Source: Elephas maximus indicus (taxonomy: Eukaryota > Chordata > Mammalia > Proboscidea > Elephantidae). Taken from it: a stretch of 64,000 nt of DNA. The stretch covers positions 106,282,480 to 106,346,479 of the forward strand of contig NC_064825.1 in NCBI RefSeq assembly GCF_024166365.1, given 5' to 3'. The notes below the pieces were generated by a model. The model did not search any database. It saw only the letters and a program-made list of their open reading frames with translations, and had not been told where the DNA came from. Below, piece by piece: positions 33,891 through 45,555 of the stretch. Numbering within the stretch: position 1 is the first letter of the stretch; each line of letters starts with the position of its first letter. Made by a program: the position numbers and the translations under genes.

Positions 33891-34164
33891 TCCCCCTGCA
33901 GTAAACAAGAGAATAAAGCTTGGGTAAAATAAGCCACCTGATAAAAATAATTCAATGAATCACCTTGACTTCCTAAAAAATGGTTCCTCAGTTGAAAAGC
34001 TTATGGCATAGGATTGGAAAATAAATCTAATGATGCAGGGCATAGTTCTTGCTCTGATGCTAATTAGCTATGGGTCACTAGACTAATAAATCCAATTCCA
34101 TGAAAACCAGTTTCTTTCTTCCAGTAATATAGTCTGTTTAATTTTTTCAAAATAAAAAGAATGT

Positions 34165-34254
34165 TGTAAAGAAATCAGAACCCTCACCTACTACTGCTGG
34201 GAATGTAAAATGGCACAGCCATTGTGGAAAATAATTTCACACTTCCTCAAAAAT
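34165..34254 (+). repeat. Old L1 3' fragment
   Basis: TGCTGGGAATGTAAAATGGC and TTCCTCAAAAATTAATG correspond to the ORF2 C-terminal end of old L1s; the same piece is in the L1M at about 50245-50320. Very short. Confidence 0.7.
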
Positions 34255-36281
34255 TAATGTCATGTCCCTGATCCAATGTAAAGGGAGTTTCACAGGAATG
34301 TGGCCTGTACCACCTTTTTCTACAAGGGATAAAGGAAAGGGAAGCAAACAGAGAGTGGGGAACTCATATCACCAAGACAACAGTGCCAGGAGCAGAGCAG
34401 GTACTTTTGACCTGGGTTCTTGCATGGAAAAGGTCCTAATCCAGAAGATTGATGACAAGTGCCTTCCTCCAGAGTTGACAGAGAAAGCCTTGCCCTGGAG
34501 CTTATGATCTTAATTTGGACTTCTAGACTACTCGACTGTGAGAGAATAAATTTCTCTTTGTTAAAGCCATCCACTTGTGGTATTTCTGTTACAACAGCAC
34601 TAGACGACGAAGACAGAAATTTGGTGCCAAGAGTGGGATGCTCCTGTAACAAATACCTAAAATGTGGAGGTGGTTTTGAATATTGTGAATGGATAGAGAA
34701 GCTGCAGCGTCAGGGGACCAGCAGCAGCAGAGAACATGAAGCAGTAGAGAAATGGCAGTGGCAAAGAACCAGCAGCAGCAGAACCAGGAGACCAGCACCA
34801 GACAGCACTGGAGCCAACCCACAAATGGAGCCAGAGAGCTGAGTGCCTGCAAGCATGAGGCTTCCTGGTGGAGTGGGGTGCCTCTGGGCACTTATTGGTG
34901 GAGCTAGGCTTTCCAACCCACAGAGCAAGACGGCTGAGTTCCTGTGTGCACGAGGCTTCCTGGTGGGGTGGGGTGCCTCCAGGCACTTATTGTTGAAGCT
35001 ACAGAGCTTTGGAACACTTGCTGGAGCTGGGAAGATGAGGGCAGCGAGGCCTGAGATGCAGAGAGCCAAGGAACACTGCAAGCCAAGGTGACTCAGTCTC
35101 AAAAGTTATGGCCTCCACCTCTGGGATTTCAAAGGGTGGAGCCCTGGCCTCTGATGTTTCTAAGGGTGACATTGCTACTCAGATGAACTGGGAGAATGTT
35201 GTACCTGAAGCCGAGGGAGCAGAGTTACTGTTCCAATGGGCCTGGAAGGAGGAGCTGAAGCCCAGGGTCAAGCAACTCCACTCAGGGTCCTAACTGATGA
35301 TATAGAGCTTTTCCATCATCTCTTTGCACAGTTGTAGTTGACTTGATTCCCGTGTATTTCTTCTGTAAAGGTCCATGTATATAGTCACCATTTATGTTGG
35401 CGAAAAATGGTATTTACAATGAAGTCGTTGGTCTTGCAAAATTCTGGCCAGTATCTAGAGTCTGGAAGGCAGAGCTACTGTGTTAATGGCCTCAGAGAAC
35501 AGAGAATTGTTTCTAACTCTTACCGGCTAGTGTAATGTGTTCTGCTGAGTTGCTTTGTGCCTGTTATGCCTTCTTTCCCTCCAGTTTCTCCCATTTATAA
35601 TGGAAATGTCTAGCTTGTGTCTGATTTGCCATTGTACTTTGGAAGCAGATAACTTGTATTCTAGATTTCACAGATGAAGAGGAATTTTTGAATTTTGGAC
35701 TTGGAGCCAATTTTGCTATGTTGTGGTGGGGTGACTATGTTTTAAGTGTGGCAAGGACATGAATTTTGGGGAGTGAAAGGATGGAGTGTCATAGATTGAA
35801 TTGTGTTCCCCCAAAATGTGTATCAAATTAGGCCATGACTCCCAGTATTGTGTGGTTGTCCTCCATTTTGTGATTGTAATTTTACATTAAAGAAGATTAG
35901 GGTGGGATTGTAACACCTTTATTGAGGTCACATCCTTGATTCAATGTAAAGCGAGTTTCCCCGACATGTGACGTGCACCTCCTTTTATCTTACAAGAGAT
36001 AGAAGGAAACGGAAGCAAGCAGACCTCATATCACCAAGAAACCAGTGCCAAGAGCAGAGCACATAGTTTGGGCCTGGAGTTCCTGCATGGAGAAGCTTCT
36101 AGTCCAGGGTAAGACTGATGACAAGGGCCTTCCTCCAGAGCTGACAGAGAAAGTCTTCCCCTGGAGCTGATGCCCTGAGTTTGTACTTCTAGCTTACTAA
36201 ACTCTGAGAGAATAAATTTCTCTTTATTAAAGCCATCCACTTGTGGTATTTCTGTTACAGCAACAGTAAATGACTAAGACA
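34255..36281 (+). mobile_element. ERVL-MaLR-type LTR retrotransposon with both LTRs (fossil)
   Basis: Plus-strand fossil: 5' LTR (partial) about 34255-34615, primer-binding-site-like TTTGGTGCCAAGAGTGGG just after it, internal region to about 35786, and a whole 3' LTR at 35787-36281 (TGTCATAGATTG ... ACTAAGACA, 495 bases). The internal region has no recognisable gag, pol or env. It contains an imperfect tandem duplication of about 95 bases at 34850-34990, and a foreign RTE piece at 35293-35452. Broken and old. Confidence 0.88.
35293..35452 (-). repeat. RTE fragment inside the LTR-element interior
   Basis: 160 bases, with TGATGATATAGAGCTTTTCC, GTCACCATTTATGTTGG and ATGAAGTCGTTGGTCTTGC, matching the RTE at about 37542-37690 at an estimated 90 % or more. 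The LTR-element interior resumes on the other side with GGCCAGTATCTAGAG, compare GGCCAGTACCTGG at 51664. Confidence 0.85.
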
Positions 36282-37841
36282 AAATCTGACCAAACTTTCC
36301 CTGATTTTAGACTGCACAGTATCCCATTGTTCTCTTCATATGACTGACTCTTGATCTATGTACAGCTTCCTCATGAGCACAATTAAGTATTCTGTAATTC
36401 CCAGTCTTTACAAAGTTAGAAAAGTTATCCATAATTTGTTATGAGCCACGCAGTCCAATGCTTTTGCGTAGTCAACGCATCACAGGTAAACATCTTTCTG
36501 GTATTTTCTGCTTTCCACCAGGATCCATCTGACATCAGCAATGATATTCATGGTTCCACATCCTCTTCTGAATTCAGCTTGAATTTCTGGCAATTTCCAT
36601 CGGTATAGTGCTGCAACCACTTTTGAATGATCTTTAGCAAAATTTTACTCGAGTGTCATATTAACAATATTGCTCAATAGCTTCCACATTCAGTTGGATC
36701 ACCTTTCTTGGGAATAGACATAAATATGGACCTCTTCTAGTTGGTTGGCCAGATAGCTGTCTTCCAAATTTCTTGACATAGGTGAGTGAGCACTTCTAGT
36801 GCTGCATCAGTTTGTTGAAACATCTCAACTGGTATTCTGCCAATTCCTGGAGCCTTGTTTTTCTCCATTCCCTTCAGTGTAGCTTGGACCTCTTCCTTCA
36901 GTACCATCAGTTTCTGATCGTATGCTACCTCCTGAAATGGATGAAAGTCGACAAATTTTTTTTGGTATCATGACTCTCTGTATTCTTTCCATCTTTTTTT
37001 TGATGCTTCCTGAGTCGTTTAATATTTCCCCCTGTAGAATCCTTCAACATTGCAACCCAAGGCTTGAATTTTTTCTTCAGTCCTGTCAGCTTGAAAAATG
37101 TCTAGTGTGTTCTTCCCTTTTGGTTTTCTAACTACAGGTCTTTGAATGTGTCATTATAATACTTTACTTTGTCTTCTCTATCTGGCCTTTGAAATCTGTT
37201 CAGCTCTTTTACTTCATTATTTCTTCTGTTTGTTTTAGCTTCTCTATGTTCAAGATCAAGTTTCAGAATCTCTTCTGACATCCATTTTGGTCTTTTCTTT
37301 CTTTCCTGTCTTTTTAATGACCTCTTGCTTTCTTCATGCATGATGTCATTTCACAACTCGGTCTGGTCATTAGTGTTCAAGGCATCAAATCTATTCTAGA
37401 GATGGTTTCTAAATTGAGATGGGATATATCAAGGTTGTATTTTGGCTCTCGTAGACAGGTTCTGATTTTTTTCAGCCTCAACTTGAAATTGCATATGAGT
37501 AACTAATGGTCTGTTCTGCAGTCTGCCACTGGCCTTGTTCTGACTGATGATATTGAGCTTTTCCTTCATCTTTTTGCACAGTTGAGTTGACTTGATTCCT
37601 GTGTATTTCTTCTATAAAGGTCCGTGTATATAGTCACCATTTATGTTGGTGAAAAAAGGTATTTGCAATGAAGTCGTTGGTCTTGCAAAATTTTATCATG
37701 CCATCTCTGGTATTGTTCCTAAAACCAAGGCCATATATTCCAACTACCAATTCTTCTTTGTTTCCAACTTTCAAATTTCTATCACCAAAAATTTTCAATG
37801 TATCCTGATTGCATGTTTCATCACTTTCAGGCTAGTATCTT
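36282..37841 (-). mobile_element. RTE LINE fragment, truncated at both ends
   Basis: Minus-strand piece aligned with about 9390-10950 of the longer RTE: TGCACAGTATCCCATTG, ACATCAGCAATGATATT, GGATCACCTTTCTTGGG, GAAACATCTCAACTGGT. Translations (for example 37132-37341, KRSLKRQERKKRPKWMSEEI) show the same protein as the other copy. Many breaks; dead. It abuts the LTR element on the left and an L1 on the right. Confidence 0.88.
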
Positions 37842-40489
37842 AAAAAAATGAAATACATAGGAGTAAATCTAACAAAGGATATAAGAGATCTATACAAAGA
37901 AAACTTGAAAACATGGTTGTAAGAAACCAAAAGAGACCTACGTAAATAGGAAAACATACCAAGTACATGAATAGGAAGATACAACATTGTAAAAATGCCA
38001 ATTCTATGCAAAGAAATCTACAAATACAATGCAATCCCGATCCAAATAATAACAGCATTCTTTAAGTAGATGGAAAAACTAATCGTTAAATTTGTATGAA
38101 AAGAAAAGAGGCCCTGATAAGTAAAGCAGAAATGAAGAAGAAGAATAGGTAGGAGGACTTACACTACCTTACCTCAGAACCTACTATGCAGCTATGGTAG
38201 TCAAAGCAGTCTGGCACTGGTACAACAACAGACACATTGACCAATGGAACAGAGCTGAGAACCCAGATGTAAATCCATTCCAGTGTCCATGGAATGGGGA
38301 AAAGACAGTCTTTTTAACAAATGATGGTGGCAAAACTGGATATTCATCAGCAAAAAAATGAAACAGTACCTATACCTTACACCATACAAAACAACTAACT
38401 TAAAATACATCAAAAACTTAAATATAAAATCAAACTAAAAAGATCATGAAAGAAAATGTAAGGTCAATGCTAGAGTCACTAATGCATGGCATAAATAGGA
38501 TACAAAACATAGTTAACAATACACGAATAGCAGAAGATAAGCTATGTAACTAGGATCTTCTAAAACTTAAACACTTATGCTCATCAAAAGCCTTCACCAA
38601 AAGAGTAGAAAGAGAACCTACAGACTAGGGAAAAAAAAAAAGAAATTGGCTATGATCTATCCAAAAAGGCCATATCCCAAAAAATCTATAGGAAAATCCA
38701 ACACCTCTATGACAAAAAGACAATCCATTTAAATCATGGACAAAGGATATGAGCAGACACTTCACCCAAAAAAAACAAAAAAAACACACTAAAGCAGCCA
38801 ACAGAGCAAGAGGAAATGTTCACGATCACTAGCCATTAAAGAAATGCAAATCAAAACTACAATGAGATACCATCTCATGCTGCATTACTGGCACGCACAC
38901 ACACAAAAAAAATAATAATCGTAAATAAAAAATGTTGAAGAGGCCCCAGGGAGATCGGAACTCTTATGCAGTGCTGATGGGAATGCCAAATGCTACAATC
39001 GTTTTGGAAAATAATAAGGAACTTCCTTAAAAAGCTACAAATAGAAATACCATATGATCCCTCCATCTCACTGCTAGGAATATATCCTAGAGAAGTAAGA
39101 GCTGTCACATAAATAGACATAGATACACTCATGTTCATTGCAGCAATGTTCACAATAGCAAAAACATGGAAACAACTTAAGTGCCCATCAACAGATGAAT
39201 GGATAAACAAACTATGGTACATACACACAAAATGAAGAACAGTGATGAATTTGAGAAACATCTGACAACATGTATGAATCTGGAAGACATTATGCTGAGT
39301 AAAATAAGTCAATCACAAAAGGACAAATACTGTATGACACCACTATTATAAAATTTCATGAAAAGATTTACACACAGAAAGCAACAGTCTTTGATGGTTA
39401 TGAGGCAGGGAAGGGATGGAGAGGGAAAAACACTAACTAGACAATTGAAGGGTAAGATGGTACACAGTACTGGGGTAGTCAGCAAAACTTCAGCCAGGCA
39501 AAGTCATAGAAGGTTGGTTCATAGACACATCAAAACTCCCTGAAGGACCAAATTACTGGGCTGAAGGCTGGGGAACATGGCCTCGGGGGACACCTAGCTC
39601 AATCGGCACAACATAGTGTATAAATAAAAAGTTCTACATTATACTTTGCTGAGTAGCATTTGGCATCTTAAAAGCTTATGAGCAGCCATCTAAGAGACAC
39701 CATTGGTTCTACCCAGTCTGGTTCAAGGAAAAATGAAGAAAAAACATAATGGAAAGATTAGTCCAAAAGACAAATGGACCCACAACTACCACAGCCTCCA
39801 ACAGACTGAGTCCAGTACAACTAGATGGTGTCCAGCTACCGCCACTGACTGTGCTGAAAAGAATCACAATAGAGCGTCCTGGTCAGAGCTGGAGAAAAAT
39901 GTAGAACAAATTCTAACTCACAAAAAAAGATCAGATGTACTGGTCTGACAGAGACTGAAGAAACCTCAAGAGTATGGCTCCAAGAAACCCTTTTAACTCA
40001 GTACTGAATTCACTCCTGAGGTTCATTTTAAGCCAAAAGTTACCCCTGAAACAAACAAACAAAAAAGTCATCGAATCCATTGCAAACCATACTGACCCTA
40101 CAGGACAGAGTAGAACTGCCCCATGGGGTTTTCAAGGAGTGACTGGTTGATTCAAACTACCAACCTTTTGGTTAGCAACTGAGTTCTTAAGCACTGCATC
40201 ATCAGAGCTCCTATAGGCCCATAAAAATAATAATAATACACATAGTTCAAACAAGTAAAAAAAAAAAATGTGCTTATATACTTCAACCAAGTATATAAGA
40301 CTAAATGGGCACACCAGCCTAGAGGCAAGGGTGAGAAGGCAGGAGAGGACAGGAAAACTAAACGAATGGAAATGGGGAACCCAAGGTTGAGAAGGGGAGA
40401 TTGTTGACAACTTGCAGGGTTGCAAACTAATGTCACAAAACTATATGTATATTAGTTGGTCTGTAAACCTTCATCTAAAGCACAATAAG
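37842..40489 (+). mobile_element. L1 LINE, 5'-truncated, moderately old
   Basis: Plus-strand ORF2 C-terminal part from the region KYIGVNLTKDIRDLY (about 37848) through a broken frame to about 39350, then a 3' untranslated region ending in CATCTAAAGCACAATAAG and an A-run at 40489. Numerous stops and frameshifts. An AfroSINE is inserted at 40056-40212. Its 3' end resembles that of the young L1s in this window, but is more diverged. Confidence 0.9.
40056..40212 (-). repeat. AfroSINE inside the L1 3' region
   Basis: Minus-strand copy from AAGTCATCGAATCCATTGCA to GCATCATCAGAGCTCC; box B complement TTCAAACTACCAACC. It is younger than the host L1. Confidence 0.88.
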
Positions 40490-41559
40490 AAAAAAAAAGA
40501 ATTGTCTTTTGTAGGAACATTGTTTTGCTTGCTAGGTTCCAACGATTTTGTTATGGTAGAGCCACAAGGTAACCAACACTGATAGAAAGAAAATGAGTTT
40601 TACTAAATGAAGCATAATTTTTACTTATAATGAATCTTAAAATAAATATTGAAATAAAAACAAATAATTAAATGAGGAGTCTGCATAATCAGGAGAGAGT
40701 TGAGGTAATGTAGAATCTTTTTCATTCCCTGAGCCATGCTCATCGGTCCATTAAGTTTTTTTTTTTTTTTTACATATTGACCAATGCAGGGTTGTTCTTC
40801 ATAGAGAATAAAGGAAGAGCTAGTAATTGAACTAGAATCATTAAAATATTTACAATGATAGGATAGTTTTTTTTTTTTTTTTTCAGATTTTGAAGCAACC
40901 ACACAGAGTAGCCAGTAGTAGATTATTCTCCAAGCTATACATTCATTTTTACTGAGCCTTACATATACTCTCAATAAATGCTACCACCTAGTCCCTCAGT
41001 AGTTGCAGAATGAGTCTAATCAATTTTTGTGATTGGACGACAGCAAAGAAAAACTGTAATAATGGGATCAACATTTATGGTGTTGAGCCAAATGGTGTAA
41101 AAAAAAATGGTACAGAAGACATATTCAAAGGCCTAGATAGACCTGAGTGTGTCAGGGCATAAGGGGCTAGTAATCTTTGGCAGGTCCTACCCAGGGGTTC
41201 CAGAATGGGAAATCAACTTCCAAATGTTTGCTGAAGAGTTACTATAAACAATGTGAGAATATGTGAAGTCATAGAGTTCTCAGGACATCATCATTATAAG
41301 TAAGTGAAGATCAACTTAAACAAATCCTAATCATACCAATATACATCCATCATTGAATGTTTAACATGGGTAAATTCGAAAATAATCCTATAGGCATATA
41401 AATGATGCAATTTATCTGAACTTATAAAATTCTGCCTTGGAAGGTTGATTAATGCTTTATTAGGAAATATTCTAGAACCTACAGACACTTTAACAGAAAA
41501 AACAAGACAGTTTCTTTTCTAGATTCATCTTTAGAAATATGGACTTTAGTTTTACAATG

Positions 41560-42546
41560 CTAAAAATGTACTTTGTTTATGAACCAATTTCTCTGAAACA
41601 ATTTTTTCATTGCTTCTTTTACATCTTTGTTCCTCAAACTGTAGATGATGGGATTCAGCATGGGAATCACAATGGTGTAGAATACAGACACTATCATGTC
41701 ATGGTCCAAAGCATAGCTGGAACTTGGTCTCAAGTACATGAAGAGGATTGTTCCATGGTAAATTGATACTCCAGTTAGGTGAGAGCCACAGGTGGAAAAC
41801 ACTTTTTGCCTTCCTTCAGCAGAATGCACCTTCAGAATGGCCAAAAAAATGAATCCATAAGATATCAAGACAATCAGAATATTGACCATCTCAATAGAAC
41901 CCACAAAGTAGAAGAGTAGAAGTTGGTTGATAAGAGTTTCAGAACAGGAGATAGCAAGGAGTGGAGGGATATCACAAAAGATGTGTCTAATTTCATTGGA
42001 TGCACAGAAGGAGAGGCTAAAAGTTGCTACTGTGTGTAAAGTAGCATGTGAAATACCACAAATATAAGAAGCAATGATGAGTGACACATAGACCCTGCGT
42101 GACATGTTAACTGAATAGAGAAGTGGGTTGTAGATTGCTACATAACGATCATATGCCATTGCTGCCAAAAGAAAGGATTTTGTGGTCCCAAAAGTGATAA
42201 AGAGCAGCATCTGTGTTGCACATCCAGTAAATGAAATGGCTTTATTCTCTGCCAGGAAATTGACTAACATTTTTGGGGTGACAACTGAAGAAGAGCAGGC
42301 ATCTAAGAAAGATAACACACTCAGAAAATAGTACATGGGGTTGTGGAGCCGGGCATCTGCCATGACTAATAGAACCAGTCCCAAATTTCCCACCAGAGTA
42401 AAAATATAGATTGCAAGAAATAGTAAAAAGAGAGATACTTGTAGCTCAAAATCACCCGTAAAACCCAGCAAAGTAAATATGGTGACTTCAGTTATATTCC
42501 TCAACTGAATTTTGTATGGATCCAGTGTTGATAACAATATTGACAT
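41560..42546 (-). CDS. OR5T-like: Olfactory receptor 5T-like, open frame with unusual helix 3
   Basis: Seven-helix odorant receptor of the OR5T subfamily, by resemblance to human OR5T1-3 as remembered ([46 protein letters not shown]). The 328-residue frame is complete. Hallmarks: N-glycosylation site at Asn17, GN at 53-54, LHNPMYYFL at 68-76, Cys109 and Cys191, [11 protein letters not shown] at 130-140, SY at 229-230, KVFSTCGSH at 248-256, [12 protein letters not shown] at 296-307. Oddity: in helix 3 the usual [12 protein letters not shown] reads [12 protein letters not shown] (Lys123 and Ser124, codons at 42178-42180 and 42175-42177). Both sister copies have Glu-Cys here. A charge reversal in the helix could harm folding. 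The start is the only Met upstream of the first helix. Probably a gene under relaxed constraint. Confidence 0.94.
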   Translation of the reverse strand: MSILLSTLDPYKIQLRNITEVTIFTLLGFTGDFELQVSLFLLFLAIYIFTLVGNLGLVLLVMADARLHNPMYYFLSVLSFLDACSSSVVTPKMLVNFLAENKAISFTGCATQMLLFITFGTTKSFLLAAMAYDRYVAIYNPLLYSVNMSRRVYVSLIIASYICGISHATLHTVATFSLSFCASNEIRHIFCDIPPLLAISCSETLINQLLLFYFVGSIEMVNILIVLISYGFIFLAILKVHSAEGRQKVFSTCGSHLTGVSIYHGTILFMYLRPSSSYALDHDMIVSVFYTIVIPMLNPIIYSLRNKDVKEAMKKLFQRNWFINKVHF

Positions 42547-42655
42547 TTCCTAAATGCAATATCCTGATATTATGTGAAAAATAGATTGCACCCAATTACA
42601 TCTTCATTTTTGTTTTTCAAAAGGTGGTAATAACATCCTAAGCAGCCAAGGGATG

Positions 42656-42923
42656 TGTTGTTAACTGCTTTTAGTTGACCTACAACTCATGGCAAGCCCA
42701 CTCACAAGGGGATCAGAGCACTGTGATCTATAAGGTTTCCATTGACTGATTCTCAGAAGTAGATCACCTGGCCTTACTTCCTAGTCTATCTTAATTTGGA
42801 AGCTTCCCTGAAACCTATTTGTTATCATAGCAGAACGCAAGCCTGCATTGACAAATAAGAATCAAACCTGGCATTCCCTCACGGAAGGTGAAAATTCTAC
42901 CACTGAACCATGACTGCCCTCTA
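42656..42923 (-). repeat. SINE with tRNA-Gly-like head, shared with block 1
   Basis: Same element and site as 20348-20655: - strand head GGCAGTCATGGTTCAGTGG with TAGAATTTTCACC, then the AACTC and RTE-like tail. The (AAC)n end is worn. Block 3 lacks it. Confidence 0.82.
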
Positions 42924-43144
42924 GAAAGTTGATAGGCAGTGACAAAATAGTTGGAATCATGTTGATGCAATTTCCTGTATAAAAAAAGAGAAAGAAATGA
43001 TCATTCCTTTGTTAACTAAACTTTTCATGTTAAAAGAAACAAACAGAAAAAGAGAAAAAAAAAAAACTTGCCAATGTAAGTGGTTCTTAAAAATACAATA
43101 TTTTGTGATTCCCAAAGACCATTTGAAAATCCAAAATCATAGAT

Positions 43145-43369
43145 ACACGAGACGAAATGGGCAGTTGCTGTCCAGAGGTAAGATGAGAAGGCAGAAAGGG
43201 CTAGGAGCTGGTTGAATGGACACAGGAAATTCGGGGTGGAAGGGGGAAGTGTGCTGTCACATTACAGGAATAGCAACTAGGTTCACATAACAATGTGTGT
43301 ATAAATTTTTGTATGAGAAACTAACTTGAGGGGTAAACTTTCACCTAAAAAAGTACAATTAAAAAAAAA
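43145..43369 (+). mobile_element. L1 3' end, short insertion private to block 2
   Basis: CACGAGACGAAATGGGCAGT through AACTTTCACCTAAAAAAG and an A-run. AAAATCCAAAATCATA before and AAAATCCAAAAGCAATA after form the target duplication; block 1 (about 21046) shows the empty site AAATCCAAAAACCATA. The insertion came after the blocks split. Confidence 0.88.
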
Positions 43370-43881
43370 TCCAAAAGCAATATAATTGATAGTACACACT
43401 AATACACTAGTCCTGAATTTGCTGCGGTGTGCATCAGCACCTTTCCTTAATGTCCTCTATTGTAAAGTGAGAACAACGTCACCTACCACTTAGAAGACTG
43501 GATTGAATTTAAATGAGGAAAACTATGCAGAAACGATTTAATTTTAAAATATTCTCAGATGACTAGAGAAGAGGATAATTTAGACTTACATTTCATGTTG
43601 TCTTAGAAGGTAGCCTTCAATGGCCCAGCTATTTCATGTGCTCTTTTCTCTTAATTACTCCATTCCATTGACATTTCTGGAACAATGGTGAGCAGGACAG
43701 CAGGTGGTATTCTGGAGATAATGCACCTTGTATGCAAACAAAAACAGGATGTTATGTTTTAATTTTTTTTCAAACACTTATTATTAATTTGTCCATTTTT
43801 AGCTTTGCAGGTTATCATATCGTTATTATTGTCTTTTAAGTTTTAACTTAATGACAATTTTAAGATGTTTTTCTATTCGTA

Positions 43882-44095
43882 AGGAACCCTGATAGAGAAG
43901 TGGTTAAGTGCTTGTTGCTAACCTAAAGGTCAGCCATTTGAATCTACCAGCCACTCAGCAGGAGAAAGATGGGACAGGCTGCTTCTGTAAACATTACAGC
44001 CTACAGGGCTTTTCTATTCTGTCGTATAAGGTCACTACAGGGTCACTATGTGTCCAAATGAATGCAACTGCAAAGCATTTGTTTGTTTTTTCTCT
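43882..44095 (+). repeat. AfroSINE, long subtype, shared with block 1
   Basis: GGAACCCTGATAGAGAAGTG, box B-like CCATTTGAATCTACC, GGACAGGCTGCTTCTG and tail GGTCACTATGTGTCC. Counterpart of 29012-29225. Confidence 0.85.
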
Positions 44096-44242
44096 CTATT
44101 TGTATGCTCGTTAGCCCTGCAAGTCCTTGTGTGAATTTGAGAGACTATGCCTGCCCAAAGAAACCATAACTGTTTCTTTAATATATTCTAGTTGCTTATG
44201 CAATCTTGGAATAACTATGAAATTAAATTAAAAAACAAAAAA

Positions 44243-44398
44243 AACCTGTTGCCATCGAGTCAATTCTGACTCATTGAGACCCTATAGGACAGAGTAGGAC
44301 TGTCCCATAGAGTTTCCAAGGAGTGCCTGGTAGATTCTAGCTGCTGGCCTTTGGGTTAGCAGCCATTGCATTTAACCACTACCCCACCCAGGTTTCCA
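44243..44398 (-). repeat. AfroSINE, short subtype, private to block 2
   Basis: From ACCTGTTGCCATCGAGTC to CCACCCAGGTTTCC. ATGAAATTAAAT before and ATGAAATAAAT after mark the site. Block 1 has the empty site ATGAAATAAATGTC (29350). Confidence 0.92.
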
Positions 44399-44543
44399 TG
44401 AAATAAATATTGCCCAATAATTACAAATCACATATTGCCCAGTAATTACTAATAAAGCTATTGCAAAAAGAATAAAACCACTATTTTTGCCACAAAGTGG
44501 TATTTGTTTTTTATTTATGTATTTATTTCCTCTCTAACATCAG

Positions 44544-44690
44544 TAAACTCTGGTGGCCTGTGCTTAAGTGCTATGGCAGCTAACCTTGGAAACTCTATGG
44601 GCACTTCTATTCTGTCCTGTAGGGCCGCTAGGAGTCGGAATCTACTCGACAGCAATGGGCTTGTTTTTGTTTTTGTTTTTTGGTCTATGC
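44544..44690 (+). repeat. AfroSINE lacking box B, private to block 2
   Basis: Head ACTCTGGTGGCCTGTGCTT, then a jump from GGCAGCTAACC straight to TTGGAAACTCTATGGGCA: the segment with box B and CACCAGG is missing. Tail GGGCCGCTAGGAGTCGGAAT with (GTTTTT)n. Block 1 (about 29462) is empty here. The missing part could have been lost before or after insertion. Confidence 0.85.
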
Positions 44691-44989
44691 CATCAGACTG
44701 CTTCTCATTATAGGAGTACGAATAAAGAAAAATGCATGGAAAAATAAAAAAAAGAAGAAAAAAAAAATCAAAGAAGCACCAGAATCTCAACTGAAAGCCT
44801 CACTGATTAAAACACAATTGAAGAGTGGATTTAACTTATTTAGGAGCGAGATTTCAAGGCTTCCTTTTTTTTTTTTTCATTGTGTCATAGACTGATGCGT
44901 TTGATTCATTAAGTGTTTGGCATCTGTATTTTCCAGTGATTAAGGGAGTGAAACCACCATTCATCTGTCAGTTTGTCATACTATTGTGG

Positions 44990-45555
44990 CCTGCTTGTTG
45001 CTATGATGCTGGAAGCTACGCCATCAGTATTTCAAATACCAGCAGGGTCATCCCTGGTCGATAGGTTTTTGAGACGAGCTTCCAGACTAAGACAGACTGG
45101 GAAGAAAGGCCTAGAGATCTATTTCCAAAAATTAGCCAATGAAAATACTAGGGATCCTAACAGAATATTGTCCAATATAGGGCTAAAGATAAGACATCAA
45201 GCTTGGAACAAACCAAACCTGTTGCCTTCTAGTGAATTCTGACTCATAACAGAGTAGAACTGTCCCATAGGTTTTCCAAGGCTGTAACCTTTATGGAAGC
45301 TGACTGACCCACCTTTCTCTGGCAGCGAAGCTAGTTAGTTAAAACTACTGACCTTTTGGTTGGCAGCCCAGAGCATAACCGTTGCACCACCAGGACTCCC
45401 CTAGGTTGGGAGACACTCAAAATACATGGTGGCCAAAACAGTGAACTGGACCATACCAATAATCATGAAGACAGTGCAAAATCAGGCAACATTTTGTACT
45501 TTAGTAAATGGAGCTGCCATTAATGGGAGCTTAAAACAACAATAGGAAGTGAAAA
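44990..45555 (+). mobile_element. Internally deleted RTE with nested AfroSINE, shared with block 1
   Basis: TGATGCTGGAAGCTACGCC, GACGAGCTTCCAGACTAAG, GAAAGGCCTAGAGATC (RTE 5' sequence), a minus-strand AfroSINE at about 45209-45399, then CATGGTGGCCAAAACAG and the RTE 3' end. The same structure as 29700-30285. Confidence 0.8.

Larger units (their letters stand above)
17350..34150. repeat. Paralogous block 1 (OR5T segmental duplication)
   Basis: Homologous to block 2 (40500-49160) and block 3 (55438-61870). The left edge is recognisable at AGGAACATTGTTTT (17356), repeated at 40513 and 55445. The block holds the OR5T pseudogene and the shared upstream flank, and is enlarged by a 7.4 kb L1 and private SINEs. 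Homology with block 3 also resumes farther left (about 15385-15490 with 54690-54790), so the original unit was larger. Confidence 0.9.

Noticed and set aside
34589-35102. Open frames of 100-130 codons
   Set aside because: Again MaLR-type interior, in an imperfectly repeated stretch; the frames reflect repeat structure, no protein family recognised.
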